Shown here piece by piece: positions 49,852-59,200 of a stretch of 64,000 bases of DNA. Origin of the DNA: Deltaproteobacteria bacterium (GTDB lineage: Bacteria > UBA10199 > GCA-002796325 > JACPFF01); the NCBI GenBank assembly GCA_016183065.1, contig JACPFF010000005.1, forward strand, positions 1 through 64,000. The letters are read 5' to 3'. The position numbers were made by a program, and so were the translations under genes. Each line of letters opens with the position of its first letter. Position 1 is the first letter of the stretch. Below the pieces are notes generated by a model, which was not told where the DNA came from, did no database searches, and saw only the letters and a list, made by a program, of their open reading frames with translations.

Positions 49852-50422
49852 TCTGAGTCATCCCTTTTTATCTCCCCTGAAAGAGTTATCCAATCTATTA
49901 AGCAAAACAAAGACGGAGGGAGTTGTCATTGGAGGTATTTCCGTCGGATTGATTGGCAAACCCCGCTTTACGGCTGACATCGATGCCGTCATTCTGCTGA
50001 ATTTTGAACAGATTGAGGCCTTCGTCAAAACGGCAACAGCATTTGGCTTTGAGCCACGCATAAGTGATGTGGGGGAATTTGCCCGCAAGACACATGTCAT
50101 TCTGCTGGTTCATAAAAAGACAGGGATTAATATTGATTTGTCGATTGGTCTTTTGCCCTTTGAACATGAAATTGTCCAGCGGGCGAAAAAATTTGAATCA
50201 GCGGGCGTCTCTTTTTATATTCCAACGCCTGAAGATTTGATTATCATGAAGGCCGTTGCTCATCGTCCAAAGGACTTGGAAGATATCAGGATGATCGTTC
50301 AGGCCAATCCTGAATTGGATCGTCAACGTATCAAAAGGTGGGTTGAGGACTTTGCACAGACACTTGAAATGCCGGAGATATGGAAAGATGTTGAAAAACT
50401 CTTGATCCCTGTGGACCATTAA
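49844..50422 (+). CDS. Nucleotidyltransferase (MNT/DUF6036-like)
   Basis: The 192-residue protein starts at a GTG. EGVVIGGISVGLIGKPRFTADIDAVILL is the GGxS/A...R.T.DiD nucleotidyltransferase core; TPEDLIIMKAVAHRPKDLEDIRMIV is the second conserved block (the KDLxDI region). It is probably one half of a toxin-antitoxin-like pair with the upstream gene, which it overlaps by eight bases. It is of lower GC content than neighbouring genes, suggesting acquisition. Confidence 0.8.
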   Translation: MVDLSHPFLSPLKELSNLLSKTKTEGVVIGGISVGLIGKPRFTADIDAVILLNFEQIEAFVKTATAFGFEPRISDVGEFARKTHVILLVHKKTGINIDLSIGLLPFEHEIVQRAKKFESAGVSFYIPTPEDLIIMKAVAHRPKDLEDIRMIVQANPELDRQRIKRWVEDFAQTLEMPEIWKDVEKLLIPVDH

Positions 50423-50462
50423 GGAGTTCCACTCGAACACCTTTTTCGAAAGGAAAAGACGC

Positions 50463-52928
50463 ATGAAGAAGATCGAACGGTTGTTCTTCACCCTCTTGGC
50501 GCTGTTGCCGAGTCTGCCGGCGTTTGCCGGCGAGGCCGACATCCAGCTCCCGGATCTTGGCACCAGCCATTTTACCGTGGGGGGCCTCTCCATCACCGGC
50601 CTGCAATGCATGCATGGCGGTCTCGTGGTCTGCCTCATCGGGATGCTCTTCGGCATCCTGCAATATCGCAAGGTGAAACGTCTTCCCGTTCACAAGGCCA
50701 TGCGGGACGTCTCCACCATGATCTGGGAGACCTGCAAGACGTATCTGATTCAGCAGGGAAAATTTCTGGCCGCATTATGGGTCCTGATTGCCGCCTGCAT
50801 GGTCTACTATTTCGGCATTCTGCAATCCAAGGCGGTGTCGGATCTCTGCATCATCCTGGCAGCCTCGGTCCTGGGGATCCTCGGCTCGTATGGTGTGGCG
50901 TGGTTCGGGATTCGGATCAACACGGAGGCCAATTCCCGCACGGCGTTTGCCTCACTCTACCGGAATCCGCTTGCGACATTTGCCATTCCGCTCGAATCGG
51001 GGATGAGTGTCGGGCTCCTGTTGGTCAGCGTCGAACTCTTTTTCATGATTTCGATCCTGATCTTTCTCCCTTCGCACCTTGCCGGTCCCTCATTTATCGG
51101 TTTTGCCATTGGCGAATCCCTCGGCGCCAGTGTGCTCAGAATCTGCGGCGGGATTTTTACGAAAATTGCGGATATTGGGTCCGACTTGATGAAAATCGTC
51201 TTTCATCTCCCGGAAGACGATCCGAAAAATCCTGGCGTCATTGCCGATTGCACGGGGGACAATGCCGGCGACAGTGTCGGCCCGACCGCGGATGGTTTTG
51301 AGACCTATGGCGTCACCGGCGTTGCCCTGATTGCCTTCCTGGCCCTGGTCCTGGTCACGGCACCTGTGGTGGCCGGCCAACTGATTATCTGGATCTTTGT
51401 CATGCGAATTCTCATGATCCTGACCTCGCTCGTCTCGTACACATTGAACGATTGGCTGTCAAAACGGCGCTACGGGCACCTCGCAGATTTCAATCTTGAG
51501 GCCCCGCTCACGAGTCTCGTCTGGCTGACCTCCGGTGTGTCGATTGTGGTCACTTTTGTGGCCAGTGATTATTTGTTGCAAGACTATGGCGCCCTCTGGT
51601 GGGTGTTGTCGACGATCATCAGTTGCGGGACCATCGCTGGCGCACTCATCCCCGAATTCACGAAAATCTTCACGAGCACCGAATCGCGTCATGTCCGTGA
51701 AGTGGTCAATGCCTCGGAGCATGGGGGCGCCTCGCTCAATATCCTCTCGGGACTGGTGGCGGGCAATTTTTCGGCCTTCTGGCAGGGCTTGCTGATCCTG
51801 GGGCTCATGCTGATTTCGTATGTCGCATCGACGCACGGGGCGCTGATGACCATCATGCCCCCGGAGTTTGCCTTTGCCGCGCCGATTTTTGCGTTCGGTC
51901 TCGTTGCGTTCGGATTTTTGGGGATGGGCCCGGTGACCATCGCCGTGGACAGTTTTGGCCCCGTGACCGACAATGCCCAGTCGGTCTACGAATTATCGAT
52001 GATCGAAAAAATCCCCGGCATCAAGGAGGAGATCGCACGGGACTTCGGCGTCTCCGTCAATTTTGACAAGGCCAAACACTCGCTGGAAAAAGGGGACGGC
52101 GCCGGAAACACCTTCAAGGCCACGGCCAAACCGATGCTCATCGGTACGGCCGTGGTTGGCGCCACCACCATGGTCTTTGGTATCATCCTCCTTCTGGAGC
52201 ATCTTTTCGGGAATGTCGTGAGCCGATTAAGCCTGGTGGAGCCGGAAATCATCCTCGGGCTACTCGCCGGCGGTGCGGTCGTTCACTGGTTTGTTGGCGC
52301 CTCGATGCAGGCCGTGGTCACCGGTGCATATGGTGCGGTCGTCTACATTAAAAAGAACATGCAGCTCGACGCGGTCACGGCATCAATCAAGGATAGCAAA
52401 CGTGTTGTCGAAATTTGCACGGTCTATGCCCAAAAAGGGATGATCAACATCTTTGTCGTCATTTTTTGCATGGCATTGTCGCTCGCCTTTTTTAATCCCT
52501 ACTTCTTCATTGGATATCTCGTGGCCATGGCCTTTTTCGGCCTCTATCAGGCGATCTTCATGGCCAACGCCGGTGGGGCGTGGGACAATGCCAAGAAGGT
52601 GGTGGAAGTGGTCTTGCGGAGGAAAAACTCCCCCCTCCACGAAGCCTCGGTCGTCGGGGATACCGTGGGTGATCCCTTCAAGGATACCTCTTCGGTGGCC
52701 CTCAACCCGGTGATCAAATTCACGACTCTCTTTGGTCTGCTGGCCGTGGAAATTGCCGTCACCATGGAGTCTGCGGGCCTACGGCTCGGCATCGGCATTG
52801 TCTTTTTCCTGATCGCGCTCGCCTTTGTCTATCGGTCATTCTACAGCATGCGCATTCCCGAAGAGGTCGTCACCACGGCCTTCGAGACCGCGGAGTCGAA
52901 GCCATTGCCTGATGCGCGCGTGGGATAG
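50463..52928 (+). CDS. hppA: Membrane-bound proton-translocating pyrophosphatase
   Basis: The 821-residue integral membrane enzyme couples pyrophosphate hydrolysis to ion pumping. Conserved motifs: PGVIADCTGDNAGDSVGPTADGFETYG (near-consensus DNVGDNVGD-type acidic loop), GGAWDNAKKVVE and SVVGDTVGDPFKDTSSVALNPVIKF. At GNTFKATAK it carries lysine where K+-dependent enzymes have alanine, so it is probably K+-independent and pumps protons. It is longer than the usual 650-770 residues and begins with a signal-peptide-like segment ending in AFAG. AAGGAAAAG precedes the ATG. Confidence 0.95.
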   Translation: MKKIERLFFTLLALLPSLPAFAGEADIQLPDLGTSHFTVGGLSITGLQCMHGGLVVCLIGMLFGILQYRKVKRLPVHKAMRDVSTMIWETCKTYLIQQGKFLAALWVLIAACMVYYFGILQSKAVSDLCIILAASVLGILGSYGVAWFGIRINTEANSRTAFASLYRNPLATFAIPLESGMSVGLLLVSVELFFMISILIFLPSHLAGPSFIGFAIGESLGASVLRICGGIFTKIADIGSDLMKIVFHLPEDDPKNPGVIADCTGDNAGDSVGPTADGFETYGVTGVALIAFLALVLVTAPVVAGQLIIWIFVMRILMILTSLVSYTLNDWLSKRRYGHLADFNLEAPLTSLVWLTSGVSIVVTFVASDYLLQDYGALWWVLSTIISCGTIAGALIPEFTKIFTSTESRHVREVVNASEHGGASLNILSGLVAGNFSAFWQGLLILGLMLISYVASTHGALMTIMPPEFAFAAPIFAFGLVAFGFLGMGPVTIAVDSFGPVTDNAQSVYELSMIEKIPGIKEEIARDFGVSVNFDKAKHSLEKGDGAGNTFKATAKPMLIGTAVVGATTMVFGIILLLEHLFGNVVSRLSLVEPEIILGLLAGGAVVHWFVGASMQAVVTGAYGAVVYIKKNMQLDAVTASIKDSKRVVEICTVYAQKGMINIFVVIFCMALSLAFFNPYFFIGYLVAMAFFGLYQAIFMANAGGAWDNAKKVVEVVLRRKNSPLHEASVVGDTVGDPFKDTSSVALNPVIKFTTLFGLLAVEIAVTMESAGLRLGIGIVFFLIALAFVYRSFYSMRIPEEVVTTAFETAESKPLPDARVG

Positions 52929-52971
52929 ACGTGCCCCGCCGCGGGGACGTCCCGGTGCGAAGCCCCATACT

Positions 52972-54165
52972 TCACTGCCGTGACTGTGCACACAGTCCCT
53001 CGCTCTCCGCGAGTGCGGCTATCGCTGCGATGCCGCGTTGCAAGCTCTCTTCCGATGTCAAGAGCGAGACCACACAATGGAGACCGTGCTCATGGTCATA
53101 GAAATAGCCCGGATGGACAAAAAACCCTCTCTCTTCCATTAACCGCATCACAAACGCGTCGTCCTCCCATGACGATGTACACACCTCCAGCATGACATAG
53201 AAACCGCCCCGCGGCGGCGCACAGTGCAACACGGGATGCTGCCCAATCGTTGCCAAGGCCACGTGACGCCGACGGGCGACTGTCCGGCGGTACTCCGCAA
53301 GAAACGAACGCCCGTGTTCGAACAGCGCGGGCAACGCCATCTGGATCGGCTGATGGCAGCTCAAGAAGGCATCGGCCATGGTCTCCAGATGTTCGAGGAC
53401 CGCGTCCCGCAGGGACGGCTCCCCCGTCACCGCAATCCAGCTCAACTTGAGCGCGGGGAGCGCCAGCATCTTGGAGATCCCGTTGAGCGTGCAACAGAGA
53501 CGGGGCTCTCCAATCGCCATGGGTCGCGGGAATTGACCGGATCCAAAATAAAACTCCGAAAAGACCTCGTCACAAATCAGCGGCAGATTTTTTTGGTTCG
53601 CCCAGTCCACCACCGCGGCAATGTCTTGCGCTGACAGCACCGCACCTGTCGGGTTATTGGGCGAGACAAGGACGAGACCGCGCACACCGGGGTGATAGGA
53701 TGCCTTCAGGGCATCCGTCGAGAGTCGCCAGGCACACGCGGCGTCGAGTTGATACGGCACCAGTGCAACATGCGCCAGCCGCGCAATCTCGTGAAAGAGG
53801 GGATAGGAGGGTTGCGGCACCAAGAAGGCCTCGCCGGGGCTCGCCAGGAGTGAAAAGAGATAGAAGAGCGACTCGCTCGTTCCGGAAGTGAGGATCAGAT
53901 GTTCCGGCGAGAGCACAAGGCCGGCCTCCCCATAATATTGCGCGATCGCCTCCCGTGCCACGAGTAGCCCCTTCGGATGGGGCTGGTAGGTCGGATGCGC
54001 AACATACGGTGCATAGGCCGCACGGAGCAGATCAGAGGGGAAATGGATCCCGTGCTCGTTCGGATTCCCCGAAAAAAGGCGCACCGGCGGACGCCCTGCG
54101 GCACACAACCGGCGGTAACACTGTTCAATGGCGTTCGGCGTCGCCGTATTCGGCAGTTCGATCAC
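52972..54165 (-). CDS. PLP-dependent aminotransferase, class I/II fold
   Basis: The 397-residue protein starts at GTG after GAGGT. Features of fold-type I: TSGTSESLFYLFSLLASPGEAFLVPQPSYPLF, LVLVSPNNPTGAVLS, LPLICDEVFSEFYFG and the PLP lysine in TLNGISKMLALPALKLSWIAV (SxxKxxxxPxxKxxW). It resembles alanine/aspartate-type aminotransferases. The start HPTYQPHPKGLLVAREAIAQYYG is consistent. The substrate is not determinable. Its upstream side adjoins repeat copy D. Confidence 0.9.
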   Translation of the reverse strand: MIELPNTATPNAIEQCYRRLCAAGRPPVRLFSGNPNEHGIHFPSDLLRAAYAPYVAHPTYQPHPKGLLVAREAIAQYYGEAGLVLSPEHLILTSGTSESLFYLFSLLASPGEAFLVPQPSYPLFHEIARLAHVALVPYQLDAACAWRLSTDALKASYHPGVRGLVLVSPNNPTGAVLSAQDIAAVVDWANQKNLPLICDEVFSEFYFGSGQFPRPMAIGEPRLCCTLNGISKMLALPALKLSWIAVTGEPSLRDAVLEHLETMADAFLSCHQPIQMALPALFEHGRSFLAEYRRTVARRRHVALATIGQHPVLHCAPPRGGFYVMLEVCTSSWEDDAFVMRLMEERGFFVHPGYFYDHEHGLHCVVSLLTSEESLQRGIAAIAALAESEGLCAQSRQ

Positions 54166-54182
54166 AGCGTCACCTCATCCCC

Positions 54183-54274
54183 TTGTGGGGCCCCACGACC
54201 CAGCGCGCACCGCGCGCGAGAGAGGGGGACCCAACGGGCTTTGCCCGTTGGGGGGGGCAACGTGAGCCCCTGTA
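54183..54274 (+). repeat. Dispersed structured repeat, complete copy D
   Basis: The copy reads GTGGGGCCCCACG (54185-54197), ACCCAGCGCGCACCGCGCGCGAGAGAGGGGGA, the hairpin CCAACGGGC-TTT-GCCCGTTGG (54231-54251), GGGGGCAACGTGAGCCCC (end about 54270) and CTGTAATG. The start GGGGC...CACG and the end CGTG...GCCCC can pair, so the unit can fold as an outer stem enclosing an inner hairpin. Confidence 0.85.
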
Positions 54275-54524
54275 ATGATCGCGAAGGCGGTCACAAGCAT
54301 CCCGTCGCTTCTATGGACGGTCGTCGGCAATAGGCAAGGGAAATCCCGTCCATGACAGGGGCATCCCGTTCGCGCATGTGCATACGTTCTGTGCGACAAG
54401 TTTTGTTGTCGAGAGGCCCGATTTGCGCTATGAGCCGTTCCAATGAACGCAATCCACTCAGGAGTGCTTCATCCACGATACAGATGACACAGGATGATGA
54501 ACTACTGAGTAAAGGAGGGGGAAA
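54275..54524. other. Intergenic remainder between copy D and the small membrane gene
   Basis: Together with copy D this makes a 359-bp gene-free gap. I see no coding region or RNA gene. The final stretch supplies an AAAGGAGGGGG ribosome site for the gene at 54525. No confident promoter is identified; the long reverse ORF 54291-54929 is a shadow of the membrane gene. Confidence 0.4.
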
Positions 54525-54938
54525 ATGAAACGGACTGCCTTGGCCATTTTGGCCGTCTATGCCGCGTGGAGTCTGCTGGATATGCTCGTTCATGGCGTGC
54601 TCCTGGATCAGGCCTATCACGCCACGGCCCACCTGTGGCGACCGATGCCGGAGATGAAGATGGGGCTTATGCAGGCGGTCTGCTTCGGCATCGCCATCAT
54701 TTTTGTCTCGGTCTATGCCACCATGGTGGGGCACCACTCGCTCCGTCGCGGTTTGGCGTATGGCACACTCTGGGGCACGGCACTCGGCCTCTCGATGGGC
54801 TATGGGTCCTACTCGTTTATGCCGATCTCCAGCAGCCTGGCGTTTGCCTGGTTTGCCACCTCCGTCTTCGAAGGCGTGGTCGCCGGCTTGATCGTTGGGA
54901 GCGTGGTCAAATCGTGCCAGTGCACACACCCGGTGTAA
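54525..54938 (+). CDS. Small membrane protein, four helices
   Basis: The 137-residue protein has about four hydrophobic helices: MKRTALAILAVYAAWSLLDMLVHGVLL, GLMQAVCFGIAIIFVSVYATMV, GLAYGTLWGTALGLSMGYGSYSF and FEGVVAGLIVGSVV. The sequence is like DUF1761-type or related small integral proteins, but I cannot assign a family with confidence. AAAGGAGG precedes the ATG. Role unknown. Confidence 0.75.
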   Translation: MKRTALAILAVYAAWSLLDMLVHGVLLDQAYHATAHLWRPMPEMKMGLMQAVCFGIAIIFVSVYATMVGHHSLRRGLAYGTLWGTALGLSMGYGSYSFMPISSSLAFAWFATSVFEGVVAGLIVGSVVKSCQCTHPV

Positions 54939-54974
54939 TCACTCCTTTACATTCTTCGGGAAACTTTTAAACAT

Positions 54975-55000
54975 GTCGTCCCCGCGCATGCGGGGGTGAC
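54975..55000. repeat. Palindromic REP-type element before tolC-like gene
   Basis: GTCGTCCCCGCGCATGCGGGGGTGAC is the widely occurring GTCATCCCCGCG...CGCGGGGATGAC type palindrome. Its right arm (GGGGGTGAC) ends four bases before the ATG at 55005 and is the only ribosome-site-like sequence there. Confidence 0.8.
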
Positions 55001-55004
55001 GTAT

Positions 55005-56267
55005 ATGCGACCTCTTCTTGCCATACTGGTGTACGCCCTACTGGCCTCCGCGCACGCGGCGCCATCGGTGGCCCTCTCGTTGCAGGAGTGTTACCGCCGC
55101 GCGCTCTCCCACGTGGAATCGATTGCCATGCAGGGAGCAGATATTCAGGCCGCCGAGGGTCGTTATCGACAGGCGCGCGGGGAAATGCTCCCGCAGATCA
55201 CCGCGCGTGCCTCGGAGTTTCTCCAGGACACCTCCGGTCTCAACGCGGCGGACAGTGCCTTCTCGAGCAGTTTCACCCGCCAGAGCCGGCCCGAGGTGGC
55301 CCTCAATCTCACGCAGCCCCTCTTTCGCGGATTGCGGGAGTTCCACGCCCTGGCGGCGTCGCGCGCGGAACGGACGAAATATGAGCAGCTCTATGCCCGC
55401 GCGCAACAGCTCCTCTTCCTTGATGTGGCCGATGCCTACCTCTCCGTGATCGCCCACGAGGACGACCTCGCGGTCCTCCGGTCACAACGGAACGTCTTGC
55501 AGGAACGGATCACGGAATTGGCACACCGGGTGACGCTCGGACAATCGCGCACCAGTGAGATTGCCGCCACCGAGGCGCAATTACGGATGCTCGACGGCGA
55601 CATGGCGCGCATTGAGGGGTTGCAGAACGTGGCGCGTTCGACGCTCGGGTTCCTGACAGGCGTTGATACAGCTCACCCGCTGCAGACCCCGCCGCAGCCG
55701 ACAGTGGCCCCACTCGAGACGTACGTGGCACAGGCATATCATCGTCCGGATGTCATTGCTGCCACGCAGGATCACCTCCTTGCGGGGGCGCAACAGAAGG
55801 CCACCAGCAGTGAACTCCTCCCCGAGGTCTATCTCGAGACCAACTATTATCCCTACCGGGTCGGTTACCAGCAGGAAAGCGACTGGGATGTGCGTTTCAC
55901 ATTGGAGGTGCCGATTTTTCGCGGCGGTATCACACGGGGCCGCGTGCAGGAGGCCAAGGCGAAACTGAGGCGCGCGGCCCTTGCACAGGCCGAGCAGGGG
56001 CGGCGCGCCGTGCAGGAGGTCCGCGAAGAGTACGACACGTTCCGAGCCGCACAACGCGAGGCCGTGGCCCTGCAGCGGGCAGCACGCGCCGCGCATGATG
56101 CCTATGCCCTCCAGCGCGTGGAATACCAGCATGGGCTGGTCAGCAATCTTGAGGTCCTGCAGGCCCTCCGCGATTATTATGAGATGAAACGTCGTGCCAC
56201 GGCAACCACTGTGGCCACAACGCGCCATGCGTACGACGTCATGGTCGCCGCCGGGACGCTCCCGTGA
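55005..56267 (+). CDS. TolC-family outer-membrane efflux protein
   Basis: The 420-residue precursor has a signal peptide (MRPLLAILVYALLASAHAAP) and the TolC plan: LSLQECYRRALSHVESIAMQGADIQAAEGRYRQARGEMLPQITARAS, a first outer strand region and a second half with ELLPEVYLETNYYPY and the heptad-rich RAALAQAEQGRRAVQEVREEYDTFRAAQREAVAL. It forms the outer-membrane channel for the RND pump encoded directly downstream, which it overlaps. The track start GTG three codons earlier lies in the REP; I use the ATG. Confidence 0.92.
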   Translation: MRPLLAILVYALLASAHAAPSVALSLQECYRRALSHVESIAMQGADIQAAEGRYRQARGEMLPQITARASEFLQDTSGLNAADSAFSSSFTRQSRPEVALNLTQPLFRGLREFHALAASRAERTKYEQLYARAQQLLFLDVADAYLSVIAHEDDLAVLRSQRNVLQERITELAHRVTLGQSRTSEIAATEAQLRMLDGDMARIEGLQNVARSTLGFLTGVDTAHPLQTPPQPTVAPLETYVAQAYHRPDVIAATQDHLLAGAQQKATSSELLPEVYLETNYYPYRVGYQQESDWDVRFTLEVPIFRGGITRGRVQEAKAKLRRAALAQAEQGRRAVQEVREEYDTFRAAQREAVALQRAARAAHDAYALQRVEYQHGLVSNLEVLQALRDYYEMKRRATATTVATTRHAYDVMVAAGTLP

Positions 56268-59200
56268 TCCTCTCCGATCTCTCGATCAAGAAACCGGTCT
56301 TTGCCTGGATGCTGATGGCAGCGCTCATTCTCTTCGGCGCCATCGGGTTTTTACGAATGGGTATCTCGCAGATGCCCGATATCGATATGCCCGTGGTCAG
56401 CATCCATCTCAACTGGGAGGGAGCTGCGCCTGAAGTCATGGAGACCGAGGTGGTCGACCCGCTCGAAGAAGCGTTGATGAGCGTCAGCGAGATCGAGGAG
56501 ATCTATTCCACCGCCCACTTCGGGAGCGCCAACATCACGGCAGAATTTGCCCTCAGTAAAGATATCGATGTGGCCGTGCAGGAGATCCAGACGAAAATCG
56601 CGCAGGTGCAGCGGCTCCTCCCGCCGGAACTGGACCCGCCGATTATCGCAAAATCCAATCCCGAGGATCAACCGATCATCTGGATCGGCCTCTCAGGGGA
56701 TGCATCGCCGCGGGAGTTGGTGGAATATCTCCGCAATCATGTGAAAGACCGTTTTCAGACCATTCCGGGCGTCGGGGAACTGATGCTCGGCGGGTTTGCC
56801 GAACCGAACCTGCGCGTCTGGCTCGATACGGCTCGGATGGCGGCACTGGCACTGACCGTCGAGGATGTCACGGAGGCGATTGAAAACCAGCACGTGGAAC
56901 TCCCCGCGGGCCGTCTGCAAACGGATGAGCAGGAACAGAACATCCGGATCATCGGCGAAGCCCTCTCGGCAGAGGAACTTTCCGATATCACGATTCCACA
57001 GCGCGTCCGCGGCGGATTTGTCTGGCGGCCGATCCGCCTGGGCGACATTGCCCGGATCGAGGATGGCCTGGAAGATGTGCGGCGGATTTCGCGTGTCAAT
57101 GGCAAGCCCTCGATCGGCATGGGGATCAAGAAACAGCGGGGCGCCAACGCCGTTGACGTGGGGCGGCGCGTAAAGGAGCGGATGGCGGAGGTCGCGAAAG
57201 ACCTTCCCCAGGGGATGCGGCTGACGTTGAATTTTGACGGCACGGTGAATACGGAGGAAAATGTGGCCGAACTCAACGCGACCCTCATCCTGGCGATTGC
57301 GCTCACCTCGGTGGTCTGCTGGTTTTTTCTGGGGTCGATCAGCTCGACCGTCAATGTGGTCCTCGCCATCCCCACGGCAATTGGCGGGGCCTTCATGGTG
57401 ATGTATTTCGCCGGATTTACGCTCAACATCGTCACGCTCATGGCCCTCTCGCTCGTCATCGGCATTGTCGTGGATGATGCGATTGTCGTCCTGGAGAACA
57501 TCGTCCGGCATCGTGAAATGGGGAAATCGAGGATTCGCGCGGCCTTGGAAGGAACGCGCGAAATCACCTTTTCGGTCGTCGTCATGTCGGCGGCCATCAT
57601 CGCCATTTTTCTCCCGGTCGCCTTCATGAAGGGGATGATCGGCAATTTTTTCTTCCAATTCGGGGTGGTCATCTCCATCGCCGTGGCTTTCTCGCTTCTC
57701 GAGGCGATCACGTTGACCCCCATGCGCTGCAGTCAATTTCTCCGCACGGGCCATACGACTGCTGTGGGTGGCATAGCGGAACGGCTCTTTGCGCGTGTCA
57801 GCGCCCTGTATCGTCGGAGCCTTGCGTGGTCGCTCCACCATCGATGGCTGGTCCTCCTCTCCGCGACCCTCCTCTTTTGCGGGTCCCTGCTGATGGTCGG
57901 AGGGCTGCGCAAGGAAATGGCGCCCTCGTATGACATCAGCCGGTATATGATCAATCTCCAGACGGCACCGGGCTCCTCACTCCCCTTCACGGACCAGGTC
58001 TTTCGCAGGGCCGAGGCCATCATCATGGCCCGCCCCGAGATCGACGTCTACTTCGGCGCCATTGGGGGCTTTGGCGGCGGTGACACCAACAGTGGCGTGA
58101 TGTTCGTCACCATGAAGCCCCCGAGGAAGCGTCCCGTCGATCCGGCCACGGGACATCGTCTGACCATGCGCGAGAGCATGGAACTGATCCGGAAGGAGTT
58201 CAATGCCATTCCCGGGGTCATGCGGGCCACGGTGCGCGATCTCACGCAGAATCAGATCGGGCAAACAGGCGCCGGTGCGCAATTTCCCGTCAGCCTCTCG
58301 TTGCGCGGACCCGATTGGGACCGGCTGGGCACACTCGCCGAGACCTTCATGCAGCGACTGAACGCGACCGGCCTCGTCACCGATGTCGATACCGATTACA
58401 AATTGGGCGTACCGGAAATCCGGGTCCTTCCGAATCGCGAGGCCGCCACACGGCATGGCGTCTCCGTGGCGGCGATTGCCCGGACCATCCGCAGTGCCAT
58501 TGGCGGTGAACGGGTGGCGAAATATTCCAAGGGGGCGCGGCGCTACGATGTCCGCGTAAGCCTTCCGGACGATGAACGCCAATATCCGAGCGACATCGTC
58601 AGGCTCCTGGTCCGCAACGAGCGCGGGGAGATCGTGCGACTTGGCGACGTTGTCACGATCACCCCGCGGCCATCGCTCCTGACGATTCAGCGTCAGAATC
58701 GTGAGCGGGCCGTGCAGATTTTTGCCAATGTCGCACAGGGCCAGTCCCAGAGCGAGGCCCTGGCTGCCGCAGAACAACTGGCGACGGCCCTGCTCCCCGA
58801 GGGATACCGCCTCGTCGTCTCCGGAAGCGCCCAGGTCTTTCGCGATTCGTTTCGTGAATTGCTCTTTGCCTTTGGACTCGGGGTCCTGATTGCCTACATG
58901 ATTCTGGCCGCACAGTACGACAGCTTTATCCACCCGGTGACGGTCCTACTCGCCCTCCCCTTTAGCGTGTCCGGCGCCATTGTTGCGCTCTGGCTCCGCG
59001 ACCAGTCCCTCAATATGCTTTCCATGATCGGGATCCTCCTCCTCATGGGGATCGTGAAAAAAAACTCGATCCTCCTGGTCGATTTTGCCAACATCCGGCG
59101 GCGCGCGGGCCTTGACGTACACGCCGCGCTCCTGGAGGCCGCGCCCCTGCGGTTACGGCCCATTTTCATGACCTCGCTCGCTATCATTGCCGGCGCACTG

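Noticed and set aside
56693-57841. 382-aa reverse ORF within the RND gene
   Set aside because: Antisense to a complete RND pump with conserved motifs; no independent start signals.
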